A DNA stretch of 64,000 nt from Symsagittifera roscoffensis (Eukaryota; Xenacoelomorpha; Acoela; Convolutidae), in the NCBI RefSeq assembly GCF_963678635.1, contig NC_087071.1, positions 3,735,624 through 3,799,623 on the forward strand. The letters are read 5' to 3'. The notes beneath the pieces were generated by a model, which was given only the letters and a program-made list of their open reading frames with translations, ran no database searches and was not told the DNA's origin. Position 1 is the stretch's first letter. Each line of letters opens with the position of its first letter. Of the stretch, positions 21,282 through 36,600 are shown piece after piece. The position numbers were made by a program, and so were the translations under genes.

Positions 21282-24200
21282 CTAAGACGTTCTATTTTCT
21301 TTCTCTGAGAGGTTCGAATTCAACGAGTGCGCCGATGCCGCCCGTTCGAGAAGCGGCGTCGGTGGAATTACAATCGGAGTCGGCGGCGGCATATTTCCAA
21401 AGCGCGGATCACGTGATTGTTCCGCAGCTAACACTCCCAGTTTTTCCACGAGTTTTTCATGCTCAAACTGCGGAGGCGCCAACATGTTTTCAGACTTGAT
21501 GCTTCGTTCAGTTGTCTGTCGGCTTTCTAGCGTTCGGCTTTCGAGACTTCGGACATGTGCCCTTTGTTGGTCTTTTCGCCTTTGTGATATTTCGTCTACT
21601 TCGTCAACGCCGACTTGCTCTATGTCGTCGGAAAGTACGACTCGTAACACTCCACTATTCATACGAGACGATCCTGTTTCGTCGACTCTCATTCCCGAAT
21701 CCGAGTGATTTTGACTTCGATTAGCAGAGCTATTTGCGTCTTCACTAAGCACTGTTTCGCGACTGGCTGATTTAAATGTTGTCGAAGTTTCGAGCTGCTT
21801 GTCGGATTTTTTTGACGCACTCTTGTCGGATTGGCTCGTACTCGGCTTCTCGCTTGGCGACGACTTTGTGTCTCGCAGCTTTTCGTCGGCTTTTGCAACT
21901 TCGGAACTGGGGCCGAACTCAGCTTCGGCCAAGATCTTGGTCATAGTAGGGGATCGTTTCAGTGGTTTTAAATCGCGACTGGTTATCTCCGCTTTCGGTT
22001 TCGGACTTTTTGTAGGCGTTGAAAGTAAAGTTTGAGTTACCGAGCGTGACAAAGAACAATTTTTGGTTTTGTCAGCTGTGATCTCCATTTCTGAAAAATT
22101 ATCAGAAATATGACAAGAAGGATTTTCAATTTGAAAACAGATGCATATTTATTGTCGAGATATTTTTAGCCTGATTTCGAAAACCCATAATTTAAGTACT
22201 TTTTTTCTAGAATTTCCTCTTTTGTTCAAAACTATAGAGATTTTGCTTACATGTTTGCAATGCATTGCCGATTTGAAATGTCGTTTTCAAGGTATTTTTT
22301 ATACAGATTTTAACTAACGAAAAAACTTTTTCTTCGGTGAGCTCTAACCCATAACATTTATCACTGCTCCCCTTCTCATTGGGTTGTTTTGTCAATTAAC
22401 ATACCTGCTTCTTTAGATTTCTTTGCAACTTCTTTTTCTTCTTCATCATCGCTTTTGATTTTGACACTCTTCGAAGATGAAGGCGGCTTTTTGGAAGACC
22501 TCGAATCTGCTTTTTCATCAAACGTCGAACCAGGAATAATTTTGGCTGGGGCTGAGGGGTCTAAAAACATAACAAAAAGTTACCGCAAAACCAGTTCAAA
22601 GCAATGTTGGAAATTTTCCATTTTTTAAAAAAAATTTCTGGATTTTTGTAGGGTAAATCAATTCATTCCATACTTTTCTCGAAGCTTTGAAAGTTTTGCA
22701 GCGATTATAATTTCAAAGTACAGAACTCAATTGAAGTATCAATTGTTTTAAAAAATTCTTTTGAAGAGTCTAAGATATGATTTGTTATAATAAGATATGA
22801 TTTAATTTGCAAGAGTTGCAAAAAAACTTAGCTTGCAAAAAAACATAACAACTAAAGCAGAAAAAAAATCTGATTTTTGTCATAAAACATGAAATGATGT
22901 TGGATTCTGTGCGTCAAAATTTTGAGGCTTTGGAAACCAAAAACTTAGAATGTTGAAGGAAAATAAATCAAGAAACATGCAAAGGTAATAAACCTGTCTT
23001 CGTGGCTTTATCATAGTCTCCGTCTGTTTTTATTTTCACACTCTTTGAAGACGATGCTGGCTTCTTAGACAATCCTGGATCATTCTCCGGTTTTATATTT
23101 GGTGTTGCCACGTGACCATCAATTGCTGGGTGGAACTCTTCAATGTAGTCACTTCGGGCATTCGGATCCTGGCTAGTAGTTGGGCGGGACCTAAAATTGC
23201 AAAAACATTAACAAGTTTTCATCTCAGATATTATAAACAAATTTTATGATTAAAACAAACCTATACTTTGCCAAAAATAACCAGGCAGACAAAAAAATTG
23301 AGGTAATTGAGTGTGAAAGCATAATAAAATCCCTATCAGTCGCGGTTCGGATTCCAAAAAAAAATGAGAAAAGAGTGATTTTTCTGATTTCCGAGAAAAA
23401 CGGGTCCGAATTTTTCCGTTTTTTTTTTAGTTTGAATGGCCAAAAATTTAAGAACGATATTGAGTTCTCAAGTCAGCTCTATTAAATTTTTTTACTTTTT
23501 TAAGCTATTTTTCCTTTTTTTCAGCAGCTTTTAGCGTAATTCAAAGAGATTTGAGTGAGAAAAAAAATGACAGAAAGGTTGGCAAAGAAAAGATTCTCAG
23601 CCACTTGCATTGCAATCACCTTTCCTTATTCGAAGAAGTTCCTCAAGGTTTCGCTCAATTAAGGTTACTAACAACACCGACTGTAAAAATGTTCGAAATA
23701 AAACCGTAAATTAGCTAAACAATAAAAAAAACGTTGTTCCGCTACGAACGCAAGGAAACTGTAGAAAAAATTATCTAGGTTTTCGAAAAAGAACTCACTC
23801 TTAAGTTCAAAAAAATGTATAAGCCCTTGAAACTCATTCAAATACAATCAGAGAAAATTGAAAAGCTTAAGCAAATAGTCGAAAAAGTTCAGAACTACCG
23901 AAAAAACTGGATGTATCAAAAATATTAAAGCTAGTTTTGAATATAAAAATATGCCACTACAATCGAAAACTATCATCGGAAGATTACTTATCAAGCGGTA
24001 AAAACAGTAGAGAGTACCTGAGCGGACGCCGTTTTTACGGAAAAGAACTCAAAATGACTTTACAACTTTAAAAACAAAGTTCGCATCAGCCTTCCCGTTA
24101 AAACACTCACACAAGAACAATTTCTTCGGTCATCAAACGACGTAATATACGGCCACTAAGCCAAAAAATATAAGCCGAAAAAATATATTGGACAGAGTTG

Positions 24201-27200
24201 AGTTTTTGAGCAAAACAAAAACAAAAAAGGGAATTATGCGAAGTCAAGGCGAACAAAAAAGCTTCAGAAATAAATCAAAAAATTTGAAGCAATTACTATG
24301 GAAATTGCTTGCAGCAAAAAAATCTACGATGGGGGAACTGAGCCAAAAAAAAACATTCAAAGACAGGCATAAACCAGCAATATTTTTGAAACTGAATACT
24401 TCTAATTCGAAAAAAAAATTCTGTCAGATTCGAAACCAGGACTTTGACTTTCAAGGCTTATTTGTTACCTCCAGGCCAAGTGTGCTAGAGACGCAAAAAT
24501 ATTTTAAAACTTTATAAACTGAAATCAAAACACCATTTTTGTTTTTGACCATTTTAAAAATATGGTTATTTACGGGAAAAAAAATCGAGTACTAAAGTGT
24601 AATACACTTCATCCAATTTGAGAAAACTGGAGCTTTACGTTTTTTCTTTAATTCCGCTCGAAAATCTTAAGCTTAAATCTACACATCTATGACGTTTCTG
24701 CTACTTTTAAACATTTGCTGCTCGAAAGGGGAATTCGCCATTTTTTTAAAAACTGAAATGATCTGAGCTTGAAAACAAAAAAGAAAAATAAATGCGAAAA
24801 TGCAAAAATGATCATGAGGAACTCAGGAGACTTTCTCTAAAAAAGGAAAGAAAACTATCGTGACTATTATGAGCGTCTTCACTAGGCTACTTGACATTTA
24901 ATTTATATAACTTGACCTGATGCGATCTTTGTTAGTTGTACCTGATGTGCATAAAAAACCTAAAAAGTACTTCAATACAAAATCGCAACAATCATTTAAG
25001 ACAAAAGGTCATAACTTCATCAGAACCTGTAAATTTATTTCATCTTGACTACAGCAAAATCTAGCGCAAAATGAATAATCAGAATGATTTGAATGATTTA
25101 CTGTAATACTGATTTTTCGTCGTGAATTTAAGTCCACAAACATTCTCAGTTTTTGGAAAACCGGTCATATTTAAAAAAAACTTTAAGTGTAAATTGGAGC
25201 GAGTAGATGTGAGCATAAGAAATGTTTTTCATCTTTATTGTTTTGTTTTCCGTTTTTGAAAGACAACTGAAGTCGATTATACCTTATTTACTAGCGTTCC
25301 AAGCTTTCATTTCTTTCTTCCCGGGTTGACCAAAACTTCTTATCATACAATTTCCACATATGAAAAACTTCTTACCAAACAATTCCATACGTACAGAAAC
25401 TTGTATGAAATCTCTATGATAAGCATTTTTCCATATACTAAAATTGTATGACAAATATTTTTCCATAAACCAAAAATTAAATTGTACCACCAAAGAATTA
25501 GTTTTCTCATCACCAGACTGTTTTATTAGAATCAAACAGCCGCAGAAATTTTTTTATAAATGTTTTCAACCAGTTTTCCAAACTGTACGAAAATTTTATG
25601 GCAAGTGTTTTTCCATACAACTGATGTATGGAATTGTTTGATAAGCATTTTCGGTGTATGGAGGTCACCCGGGTTCCTATCGGATCAAGCAAAAAAATCT
25701 ACCCAAATTAGAAAAAAAACGAAAAAAAAAACTGTTTTTACTGAATATTGTTGGAACTTTCTTTATTTCTTCTATTTCTCTCTTCTTCTATTTGCCCAAC
25801 AACCGGCTGATCTGTATTTTTATTGAACTCAATTTAATTATAAAACCAATTATAATTTATAACTTTTGTGTTATACCTGGTGACTGATACAGCTGTTCTG
25901 GGTCGGGACTGGTTGCGAATAGTGTTGACTGCAGTGGCTGTGTACTCTAAGGGTAGATTGGTGGATGACCTTCCCGTACTGGGCCTCGTTGCACTATTGG
26001 ACCGGTTGGGCTTCTCTGGCTCTGGAAAAGAGAAAAAAATTTAAACCTTAATAAACGCCTAAAACGATTTTTTCATCAAGCTTATCTTCCTCTGGAACAA
26101 ATGTTGAAAGAATTATTTTGAGATTATTTTATTAGTCTATTAAAATTAATCTTCTAAAAATTATTTTCTTTTGAGCAAAAAAATGATGAAGTCCTAATAA
26201 AGGCCTAAAGCGATTTTATGATTTTTAATCGAATGGTTAAAAGCAACTGAATATTTTAGAAAGTAATCACGAAATTCTACAGAAAGCGAAAAGCATACAA
26301 ACTTAAAATGCTCCCTAACTGCTTCTGTAATTAAAAAAGTTGATTTGTCAAAATATCTGACCTGTTTCTATGAGTTCTTTCACAATCTCGTCATCCAACA
26401 ATTCCTGAGCGCTTCCTTGAAGTTTACTCTCACTCGACAAGTGCTGCTGATGATATTTTCTTGAACTATTATCTCGTTCGTTTGACCTTGACCTGAAAAA
26501 AGAGAACTATCTTCCATAAAACTAGACTAAATAGAACTTGGATGATTGAAAGATTTTGATGATACTTTGGATGATTAAAACCTTGATCAAAAATACCTGA
26601 ATATTAACCAATTATATTTTTATTTAATAGTCAGTCCCGATAGAAGTGAAAAGCAATCAATTTAAAGTAAGTATTATTTCGAAGAAGATTGTTATCATGT
26701 TTTGTTTTTAACAAAACAATAAGATATGAGTCATAATACTCGAGTGTTTTTTTCAGGCTCATTTGAAACTAAATTTGGCTAATTGCCCTGTTCCTCATTT
26801 TCCCGATTTCCTAAGTTCATACTATGTGAATTTATGTGTTCCTCAAATTCCTAAACTTTCACAGAAATTTCAGTCTAATCGGTAAATTTTTTTTCACATA
26901 GAAATGTATACTCGATCTTAAATTTACAGTAAAATTTGCGTTTACGACGTGATCCAGAAATCGTTTCACATAAAAGATTTTAAAATCACAATAAGTGTTT
27001 TGTGTGACGTCAGAATCTTTTAATTTGTTTTGATTAGTAAGATGAAGCAGATCTGTCAGAAAAAGGCTGTGAACTTCAAGCACTGAACTTCTCAAAACAA
27101 AAGCTTTCTAGCCTTATTTAAGTCTTCAAAAGGCCGATTTTTAAGTTTTAATTGTCCTTTATTTTGAAGAAGTCGAAATTTTTTGTAATTTAGTTCCATC

Positions 27201-30200
27201 AAATCACGACAATATTTGACAATTTTTTACCGCCTTTTCTCGATAATTCTTGTGAAAAACTTCGTATAATGAATATCATCGAGTAGAGGGCGGTCTAAGT
27301 CTGGAAGACGGTCGAAGGGGAAGGGGTTGAGCAACATGTTTCTTAGTATTTCAAGTGAAGTAGTGGTCTTAAATCTTCTTTTTTGGAGAAACGAGGGTAA
27401 GTTTCACCGCTGGTCTTGTAAAAATACCAGTGTTGTTTGAAGATTAGACGAGCGCGCGATACCATCCGACCCATTTGGAAGTGGTTGCATTTCAGTGGAA
27501 GGTCGTCGTCAAAGTCACTGCTGAAATGAGTTAGTGGACGAGAGTTAAGAATTGGCTCAACCTCGGCTACGATATTACTTAAAAGATATCTTGATAGCCG
27601 ACCAGAACCGAGATTTAGATATTGAAACGAGTCGATCCCTTACCCCGCCAGAGTGAGAGACAGAGGAAAAATCTAGACGCCCTTTTCTCATTGTGGCTTT
27701 GTAGCTTTTCAGTTAGCGTGGTTTGATTTAAGTTAATAGGTTCTGAGCGTAGTTGCTTACAGGTGCGGACCAAGTAATTAGCGTTGTAGAGATTAAAAGC
27801 TTAGGTGTGTCTCTTCCATCAATGGAGCTTCTAATTTCCGTTATTTTCTTGTTCGCAGTCGATTCCAGGTGCATGGTGCAAGAGGAGTGTGAAGAAGTTC
27901 CTACATTTGTATCTTTTGTTGCAATGTAGAATTACCCTGTAAACTCAATCCGTTTTTGAACGGCAATGGATCACCAGATAGATTGTCGATACTAATTGGC
28001 GGCAAGTCAGCCATGAGTGAATGTAAACCTCTGCCTTTGAACCTTCTGCAGTGATTTATCTGTCTAAATAATGATTTGACTGTCTGACTCTTTTTCGGAG
28101 CACACTGATGACAAACTTTTGTTGCGAGTAATTGCGAATGTACTCAGTGCCGTGATACATACAACGGCAATGAGCGCTCGGGATCAACTGGCGCACATTT
28201 GGTTTGTGTATTTAGGATTACTGGATGCTTCGTTGCAACAGTTCAAGGTGATTTTTGTCATCGCGAACTTTCGAAACAAAAAAATATTCTTGTAATTCTT
28301 GTAATAACTCTTTGTAAAATTCAAACCCAGAATTTAGATGGTATATCTTCAAATGCAGTTTTTTTCTCAGGATTTCGCCAATCAAGCTACGGGTTTTTTT
28401 TGTTCAGAGTATGGAGAAAATATTAGAATTTTTGCAGGCGTATAAATAAAGGCTTGGAATGTAATACAAAACCAGTACAACTAGTTTGATTTATCAACAG
28501 AGGAACCGAACGGAAAGTAAGTCTTGTCAACCGAAATCGATTTGTTCTTGTGCCCTCCTATAGCATCACGGAAGAAAGTCGAGACTATTTTTAACAAAGT
28601 ATCAAATTTTTTCATATTTCAAACACTGAATGAAAATAAACGTTATCTAACTAGTTTTCTTGTTGTATCATCGCTGGTCTTGTTAAAGTACCAGCGTTGT
28701 TTGAAGATTAGACGAGCGCGCGATACCATCCGACCCATTTGGAAGAGGTTGCATGTCAGTGGAAGGTCGTCAAAGTCACTACTGAAATGAGTTAGTGGAC
28801 GAGAGTTAAGAATTGCCTCAACCTCGACTACGATATTACTTAAAAGATATCTTGATAGCCGACCAGAACCGAGATTTAGATATTGAAACGAGTCGCTCCC
28901 TTACCCCGCCAGAGTGAGAAACAGAGGAAAAGTCTAGACGCACTTTTCTCATTGTGGCTTTGTAGCTTTTCAGTTGGCGTGGTTTGATTTAAGTTAATTG
29001 GTTCTGAGCGTAGTTGCTTACAGGTGCGGACCAAGTAATTAGCGCTGTAGAGATTAAAAGCTTAGGTGTGTCTCTTCTAGCAATGAAGCTTCTAATTTCC
29101 GTTATTTTCTTGTTCGCAGTCGATTCCAGGTGCATGATGCAAGAGGAGTGTGAAGAAGCAAATTTAGTTCCTCCAGTTGTATCTTTTGTTGCAATGTTAG
29201 AATTACCCTGTAAACTCAATCCGTTTTTGAACGGGAATGGATCACCAGATAGATTGTCGATACTTATTGGCGGCAAATCAGCCATGAGTGGATGTAAACC
29301 TCTGCCTTTGAACCTTCTGCAGTGATTTATTTGTCTGAATTATGATTTGTCTGTCTGAGTCTTTTTTTGGAGCACAACGAAGACTAACTTATGTTGCAAG
29401 TAATTGTGAATGTACTCAGTGCCGTGATACATACAACGGCAATGAGCGCTCTGGATCAAATTGCGCACATTTGGTTTCTGTATTTAGGATTACTGGATGC
29501 TTCGTTGCAACAGTTTAAAGTGATTTTTGTCATCGCGAACTTTCGAAACAAAATATGATTCTTGTAATTCTTGAAATAACTCTTTGTAAATTTCAAACCA
29601 AGAACTTAGATAGTAAATCTTCAAATGCAGTTTTTTTCTCAGGTTTTCACCAATCAAGCTACGGGATTGTTTGTTCAGAGTATGGAAAAAATATTAGAAT
29701 TTTTTTGCAGACCTATAAATAAAGGCTTGGAATGTAATACAAAAACACTAGTATGATTTATTAACACAGGAAACAAACGGAAAGCAATTCTAGTCAACCG
29801 AAATCGATTTGTTCTTGTGTCCTTCTATAGCATCACGGAAGAAAGTCAGAACCAATTTTAACAAAGTATAAAAATTTTCATATTTCAAACACTCAATGAA
29901 AATAAACGTTATCTAACTAGTTTTCTTGATCCGATTTAAACAGTTCTGAAAAAATTTGGATAGCTACATCGAATCCTTGTTTTGTATTTGATTCGAATTT
30001 TTTAACAACAATTTTTTTATAGTTTTTTGAGCGTCAATATTTTGCTAGGTCAAGAAATGTTCACCAGTGCAAGTCTAAAAACAAAACGATTGGCAAAAAT
30101 TGTTTTCTTTGTAAAGTTAGAAAACTAAAAATTTGTTTCATGTCAAAATTTAGAACAAATAACTCTTTTAAATAAAAAAAGGCTGTTGAAAGAAAATTTT

Positions 30201-30603
30201 TTCAAAAACTAAAAAAAATTTTGAAATGTTTTTTTTTTAGAATACTGGTTCTAACTAATTTTGGGTGTGCAAGAAAACTCTAACGTAGCATGTATTGGTT
30301 ATAATTGAAAAACAAGAATGCACGTGGGGAGCATTAGAAGAATTATCCAATTTTGCAACATGATAAAGTGGCTTGTTTTCAGCAAGTCACCCGCCCAATC
30401 CATCATTCTATTTTTTAATTTTTTTTTCAACTTTGTTTTTCATGCTATTACGGCAAAATGCGAAATATTACGACTTAACGTATACAAAAAAATAGTGTTC
30501 TCAATAAATTCATTGCCGAATAACGCAGACATTTCGCAGATTCATTGCATAATACCATAATAACCAAATTGAATTAGATTTTTAAGTTTTAAATCGAAAA
30601 CTA

Positions 30604-30635
<32 letters not shown>

Positions 30636-33600
30636 GGGGGGGAGGGGGGTTGAAAAGACCTCCTACAGTACCTGTCTCTTTGTGCAGCTGCAGCAGTTGA
30701 TATTGTCCTGGCGGTGGATGACCCCGTAGTGGGAACAGTGGATGACCTTTCCTCCGCTTCTGTGACTTCATAACCATTCAAAAACTTCATCGCCAGTCGC
30801 AGTTTCTTCACAGCCTGTTAACAAAAACACAAAAAATTAGAATTTTTTTTCACCGCTTGATAAAAGAACAGTAGCGGATTTAATGTGGGGACGCCCCCCC
30901 CCCCCCCCCCCCTCAGGGATTCGACCCCCTGCCGACCCAAAGGGTCCTTCTTTGTACTATTTTGGGATATCCATTTTTGGCTGACTGACCAATTAAAAAA
31001 ATTTCTAGAAGCGCCTTTGGCGCCAGTTTTAACTAATTTTGAGGGGGAGCGCGCGCCAAAAAAACGCGATTTTTTGGTCGAAACTTTCCAAAAAGTGCCT
31101 AAAAACGCTTAAGTAAAGCAGAAAATTTGGTCATTTTAAGGTCTTTATAGTGGTTTGGGATAGCTCAGAAGATCAATTTGCTCGACCTAAGAAAAGGTCG
31201 ACAAAATTTTCTTGAAAATCCGCCACCCCTCGAGAAATTTCTAGATCCGCGCCTGTAAAAGAAAACAGAGAGAAGTTAGGGAAAAAGGTTCTTCATTGCC
31301 TGCTAAAACAAAACAAAAAAAATTATGAGAAACAAATTTTTTCACCGCCTGTTTTAAAAAAAAATCAGAGAAAAATTATTTTAAAAAAACCAGTTTTGTC
31401 GGCTTTTTTCAAAGATTCTCCGTTCCAAATTTTTCGAAGTCTACTAAAAAACCTGGAAAGCGTAAATTATCATACAAAATCTCATTGGCAATTCACGCGG
31501 CTTTTTTTGGCGGGGGATGGTGATTATTGTTTAAATCATGTGGAAAGCAAAAAAATATATGAATACCTCATTTTTAACCTCAAGTCATGGCAAAATGCGC
31601 GTTTTGAAAAGGGCTTCTCTGATTCAAATATCATAAACTTTAGGAAAACAAAATTGTAGGAAATATGGTATAAATGAGCATGTTTTGAGAATTGTTTAAG
31701 GAAATTGTAGAATATGTTGATGTTCGTTTCTAGGTTATGGACAAAAAATACTACCCGAGAAAACGAAAAACATATTTTTTTCAAAGAAAAGAATTGGAAG
31801 GCGGGTATGAAGAAGTGTACGTTTAATAATTTATTACCACTAGTACGATCCACTGAATCTAAGAAGCTTGACATATTTTTTTGTTTTCCGCTTAAAAAGA
31901 CACCTGAAAACGGGCCGTGTTCTCCCATAGATTCAGATTTATTTTTGAAAAAATATATATAATAAATCTGTAACTACATATCTTTTGGAAACAGTTTATT
32001 TTAAATATTATTTTAATAGTAGGAAAAAGAAGAAATTGGTTAAAAGAATATTTTGACGTATTACTTTTGCAGTTTTATGGGTCGGCTCTCGGCAGAGTAA
32101 CATCTGATTGTTTGATTTATATTATATAAACGGGCTGCTGGTTTTGAAACTTGAGACAAATGGCACAAAAAAATAGGATTGCATTACAATTTTTAAAATG
32201 AGCAAGAGAAAAGTGAATTTTTCATTAATGCCAACTTATAAAAAAAAAATTGTTTTCAAGTTATGCGCGCTACAAAAAGTTAAAAAACATTATGTTAACA
32301 TTCGAAGATCACCAAATGGCGGAGACACTTAAGGCAATTCAGCCTGTTTTCAGTGCTGCGAAAATAGTTTTCAACAAATTTATTGGACAACGTTTTAAAT
32401 TTACTAAAGAACTCTGCTCTTGAAACAGTGAATTGATGTTAAAACTGCAATCGAATTTTCAAAAATACATTTGAACTGAAAAAAGCGAGGCAAATTCATT
32501 TTGCGCTTTTTCGGAGAATTTCTCTTGCCTTATTTCAAGAGCCCAAATGAAAAAACTATAAGAATAACTATATATAAATGTAACTTTTCAGACGAAAAAT
32601 AACACAAAAAACGCCGACAAAAAAGTAAACGCAAAACTTTAAAGAAATATTTCGATTTAGTTTGAAGTTGAAAGTCAGAAATATTACATAAAACTTGTAC
32701 GTTTTCCGATAAATTTAATCAAAACTATAAAAAATTTACTTACCCATTCGTAAAACGCAGCAGCACTTGAAGTCAGACTTTTCACATCCATTTCATCCAC
32801 TTGTGCCAGAATCTTAGCCGCCAGAGACACTTGCTTTTCTTCTATTTCATGCACTCGAAGAGACTGCACTTTGAAGAGGGTCCCATCTCTACCCGGTCTA
32901 CCCATCTCCTTCTGGATGAACTCCCACTTCTGCAACAGATCAGAAGATGGTTGCAAAAAACTGTCAGGGTTAGTTATGGATCATGATTGGTTAGTAGGTA
33001 ATATTTTATGGAGATAGTTTTATCAAGAACATAATTGGTTATAAATGTTATTTTAAACTGGTTCCATAGCTCTAAATATCATTTATGAAATGCCTATCTT
33101 TCATCAAAAACTCTCTTTATCACATCTGCTAATAACCAAAGATGAAAAATAATCACTTTCTTTCATTTTTTCAAACATTACGAGGCCAAAGTGTGCACTG
33201 GATAGGCGCACAATTTGATGTCTGTATGTTCCTGGATTCCAGAGACATGTCTTTGAACTGTTTTAAAATGTAAGTGGATTACACTAACAAAACTTCCGGG
33301 TTCTGCTCACAAACACTTGTAACGAAATCTTTGTCCGCATATTAGGTTTATCGCGGTTTCTGCAACGAGCGAAACTTGCTATTTGATCCAGATTCCGCCA
33401 ATGTAACCGCATTCAGCAAATATACGAATATATACGGATTCCAAAGATTCCGCTTACATTTTGCGGATTCCACGACTGCGAAATTTTACTATACGCATAT
33501 ATCTTGATTTTGTTTGCCGAGTGCGCAAATTCGTATGTTTATAGAGAAATTTTGAGCGATAGAGTGATTTAGCTATTTGCTTGTGGAATCCAAAACGGCA

Positions 33601-36600
33601 AAAAACCTAAAAGAAAACCGCGACAAATCTGTTTTCGGCCTGTTGCGGAATCCGCATACAATTCAAAAATTTTACAGTTTGGGGTATGCGGGTTTCAGGC
33701 TGGTGAACTTGCCATGGGAACTATATCTTAGACCACCTTAAGGATTGTCACTTTCTTGCTACTTTACGACTTCCATTTTTGGCTGAGTCTTTAAAGGGTT
33801 TTCTAAAAGACATTTCCATAAGTGCATGCTGTCGAAAGTCTTTGAAAATTATTGGAATTGTTTCGAAAATTTTCCAGTCAGCAGAGAGATCCAAAAATTT
33901 AAACATACGTTCCGTGAAGCAATCAAGTTCAACTGCAAAAATTGAGAGTAAATCATTTTTTTCGTAAATCATAAACAAAATAAATTCGCAGCAAATATTT
34001 GATTATCATTCAAGCTAACTATTTGTTTAATTTTTAGTTTGCCTAAAAACCACTTAGAGAGAATTTGTTGATCTGAAAAACCAACTTAAAGCTCTTGAGA
34101 CAAAAAAAAAAGAGTTGCTTCGATATGAAAATCTACATTTGTTTATTTCTCGGTTGTACAATTTGGAGCTAATTCTTCAAGACTTTCCACGGAACTTTAA
34201 CAAGAGGATGTCGTTCGTTTCATAACCCTTGAATTATTTGACACCAATTTTGCTGTGACTATACAAACCAGGCGGAGATTTAATTCTATCGCGACATTTC
34301 GATAAACCTAATTCTTAAAAACAGTTTCGCAAGATGTAAAAACCTCCCTCTTTGCAAAAAAGAATGTCTATCAAAGTTCATCAAAAAACGAGATAGCTTT
34401 TATCGAATTTTTTGCATTCTCATACTTGTAATACTGATCAAAAATTGTTGCCAAAACTGTTTCAAAATCAAAACTTTCAACGGAGCGGCTTGGAGGGCAC
34501 ACAAAAATAATCTAAAAAAAACGCTTCCTCTAAAGTTAAAAAAAATTGATGCTATTGATAAACAATTAAGCGATAATGAACACCTAAATGACTGACCTTG
34601 ATAGCTGTCTCTCTTAATTGTTTCTCAAGTTAAGTGTCTGGATCAGACCCGTCTCCTTACCTTCACCGGAGTTTTTCATAGAAATCTATCTTAATAACTT
34701 CGACATAAATGACTGACCTTGATACTGTCTTTCGGATATCCCAATAGAGCGAATACCCCCATCATCACTTGATGTAACATCGGCAGAGGTTTGTTGAATC
34801 TCCTAATCTCAGTTACACAAGTCTGATTCAAATCCCTCCCCTTGTCTCGGATGTGACGACGTTTTTCCATCTGTCTTAGAAGCCTGAAAAAGAATTTAAA
34901 ATTTCTATTAATTTCTAATTACCGGTCATAAAAAATCAGATTTTAAACATGATTTTTATTGCTTTGAAACCAAAAAAAAACATTGAATTTTTTTTAAATT
35001 TTTTTTTGTTTTTATTTAATAGATAACAAAAACCGTTTCTTTAATTGCTTCTAAAATCTCAAGAAAAAATTTTAGTTCAATAATTTTTCAATTAAGTTGA
35101 AATGTAAACTATTTCATTCCTTTTCTGTCTAAATTTTTAGTTTGAAACCACATGGAATCACATTGAATAGATTTAAACTGATTCAGAAAAATTGCTAAAA
35201 CTATCCATTTTTTAATCAAATTGAGTCCATTTTTTTGGAATTTCTACTGCCTCAAATTACAGCTAGCAAAAACTATTGAAATAAAGGCTGCTAAAATTTT
35301 AAAATAGTTTCTTTTTTTCTTTTTTTGATGGTTTTCAGTTTTTCTAAACCTTCAAAATAACATGAAACCATTAAAAAAGTAGCTCTTACTTGCACGCTCT
35401 TGGGTACTCCAATGCCAGCCACTCCTGGTACTCTGGCTTACTGTCGATCACTTTCAGAGCCCCCCTCAGTGACTCATAGTCCATGTCAGACATCGCAATC
35501 ACCAACTCTACGACAAAAAAAACTGAATAGAAAAAAGAAACAAATATATGCGAAAATAGTCTGTTGCTGTGCAAGTAGCACGAAATGTTCCGAAAATATT
35601 CATGAAAAAAATTATGAAAAAAAATTGAAAAAAAAATTATTCAAGTTAGTGGCAATTTAGTGGGTGTTGTGACTCGGCATTTATACGAGCGTGTAGAAAA
35701 TTAGCGATTTAGGCATGATCGACAACAATTACCGTCAAAAAGTAAACATTATTTAACTATAAAAATGAAAAAAATCAAATTTTTTTGCCCAATAATTTAA
35801 AGTCTTTTTTAGAACATAGCCAAAAGACAGTTGGAAAAACGAAATGAACGTAAATAAACAGAAAAAAAATGTTTCTCAGCTCTCAACTTTCAAATTTCAA
35901 AGAAAAAAGATGCATATAAAGCTCTTTTAACTTCAAGAACAATATATGACAAAGTTAACACAATTTAAAAAACTAAATCAAAAACTTAAATTTTCGATTC
36001 GCTGTAAAATCTCAAAACTCAATTCCATTTTCGTTATTATAGATTATTATAGTTTTCCGTGACCTTAAAATTTTTTGCTGTTCAATAGTAGAGTTTGCAT
36101 TCAATAAAAGAAAAGAGTTGAACTTAAAAAGAAATCGAAAATCAAGCAACGAAAAACTAAAAAATTGAGCCTGAATAAATTCAAGATTTTTCCAGAAAAA
36201 AAAACGAACTAAAAAACAATGCGAACTATATTACACTGCGACTACTTTTGCGACTACGTTCATAAACTCTCAAAACCCTTCTTTACCAATGAAATATACA
36301 AAAAAGTTTTTTATAGCAAAATCATGTTTTTCATAGCCTAAAAGTCATTCAAAAACAATAAATATCCATACATAGTGCGTTACTTGATCGGGTTACTCTC
36401 TCGAAATTAGGCTAAATCTCAAATTTTTAGGACAAGTTTTTCTCGACGCTGGGACAACTTTTTGAAAACTTTTTAATGTAGTTCGAATCACGACTGAAAG
36501 GGTTTAAATATGATATATCACCCGACTGATTCCGATGATTGTGTCGTACCTAATTTTGAGTCGGAAACAAACAGTTTTTTTTTAAATTTAAGCACACCCG

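Noticed and set aside
29083-29325. An 80-codon plus-strand ORF with a signal-peptide-like start and four Cys, looking like a secreted peptide gene
   Set aside because: The opposite strand reads as BEL/Pao integrase with diagnostic motifs (LMADLPP, FIARRDTPKLL, EAILNSRPLT), so the plus-strand frame is a shadow of a dead retroelement.
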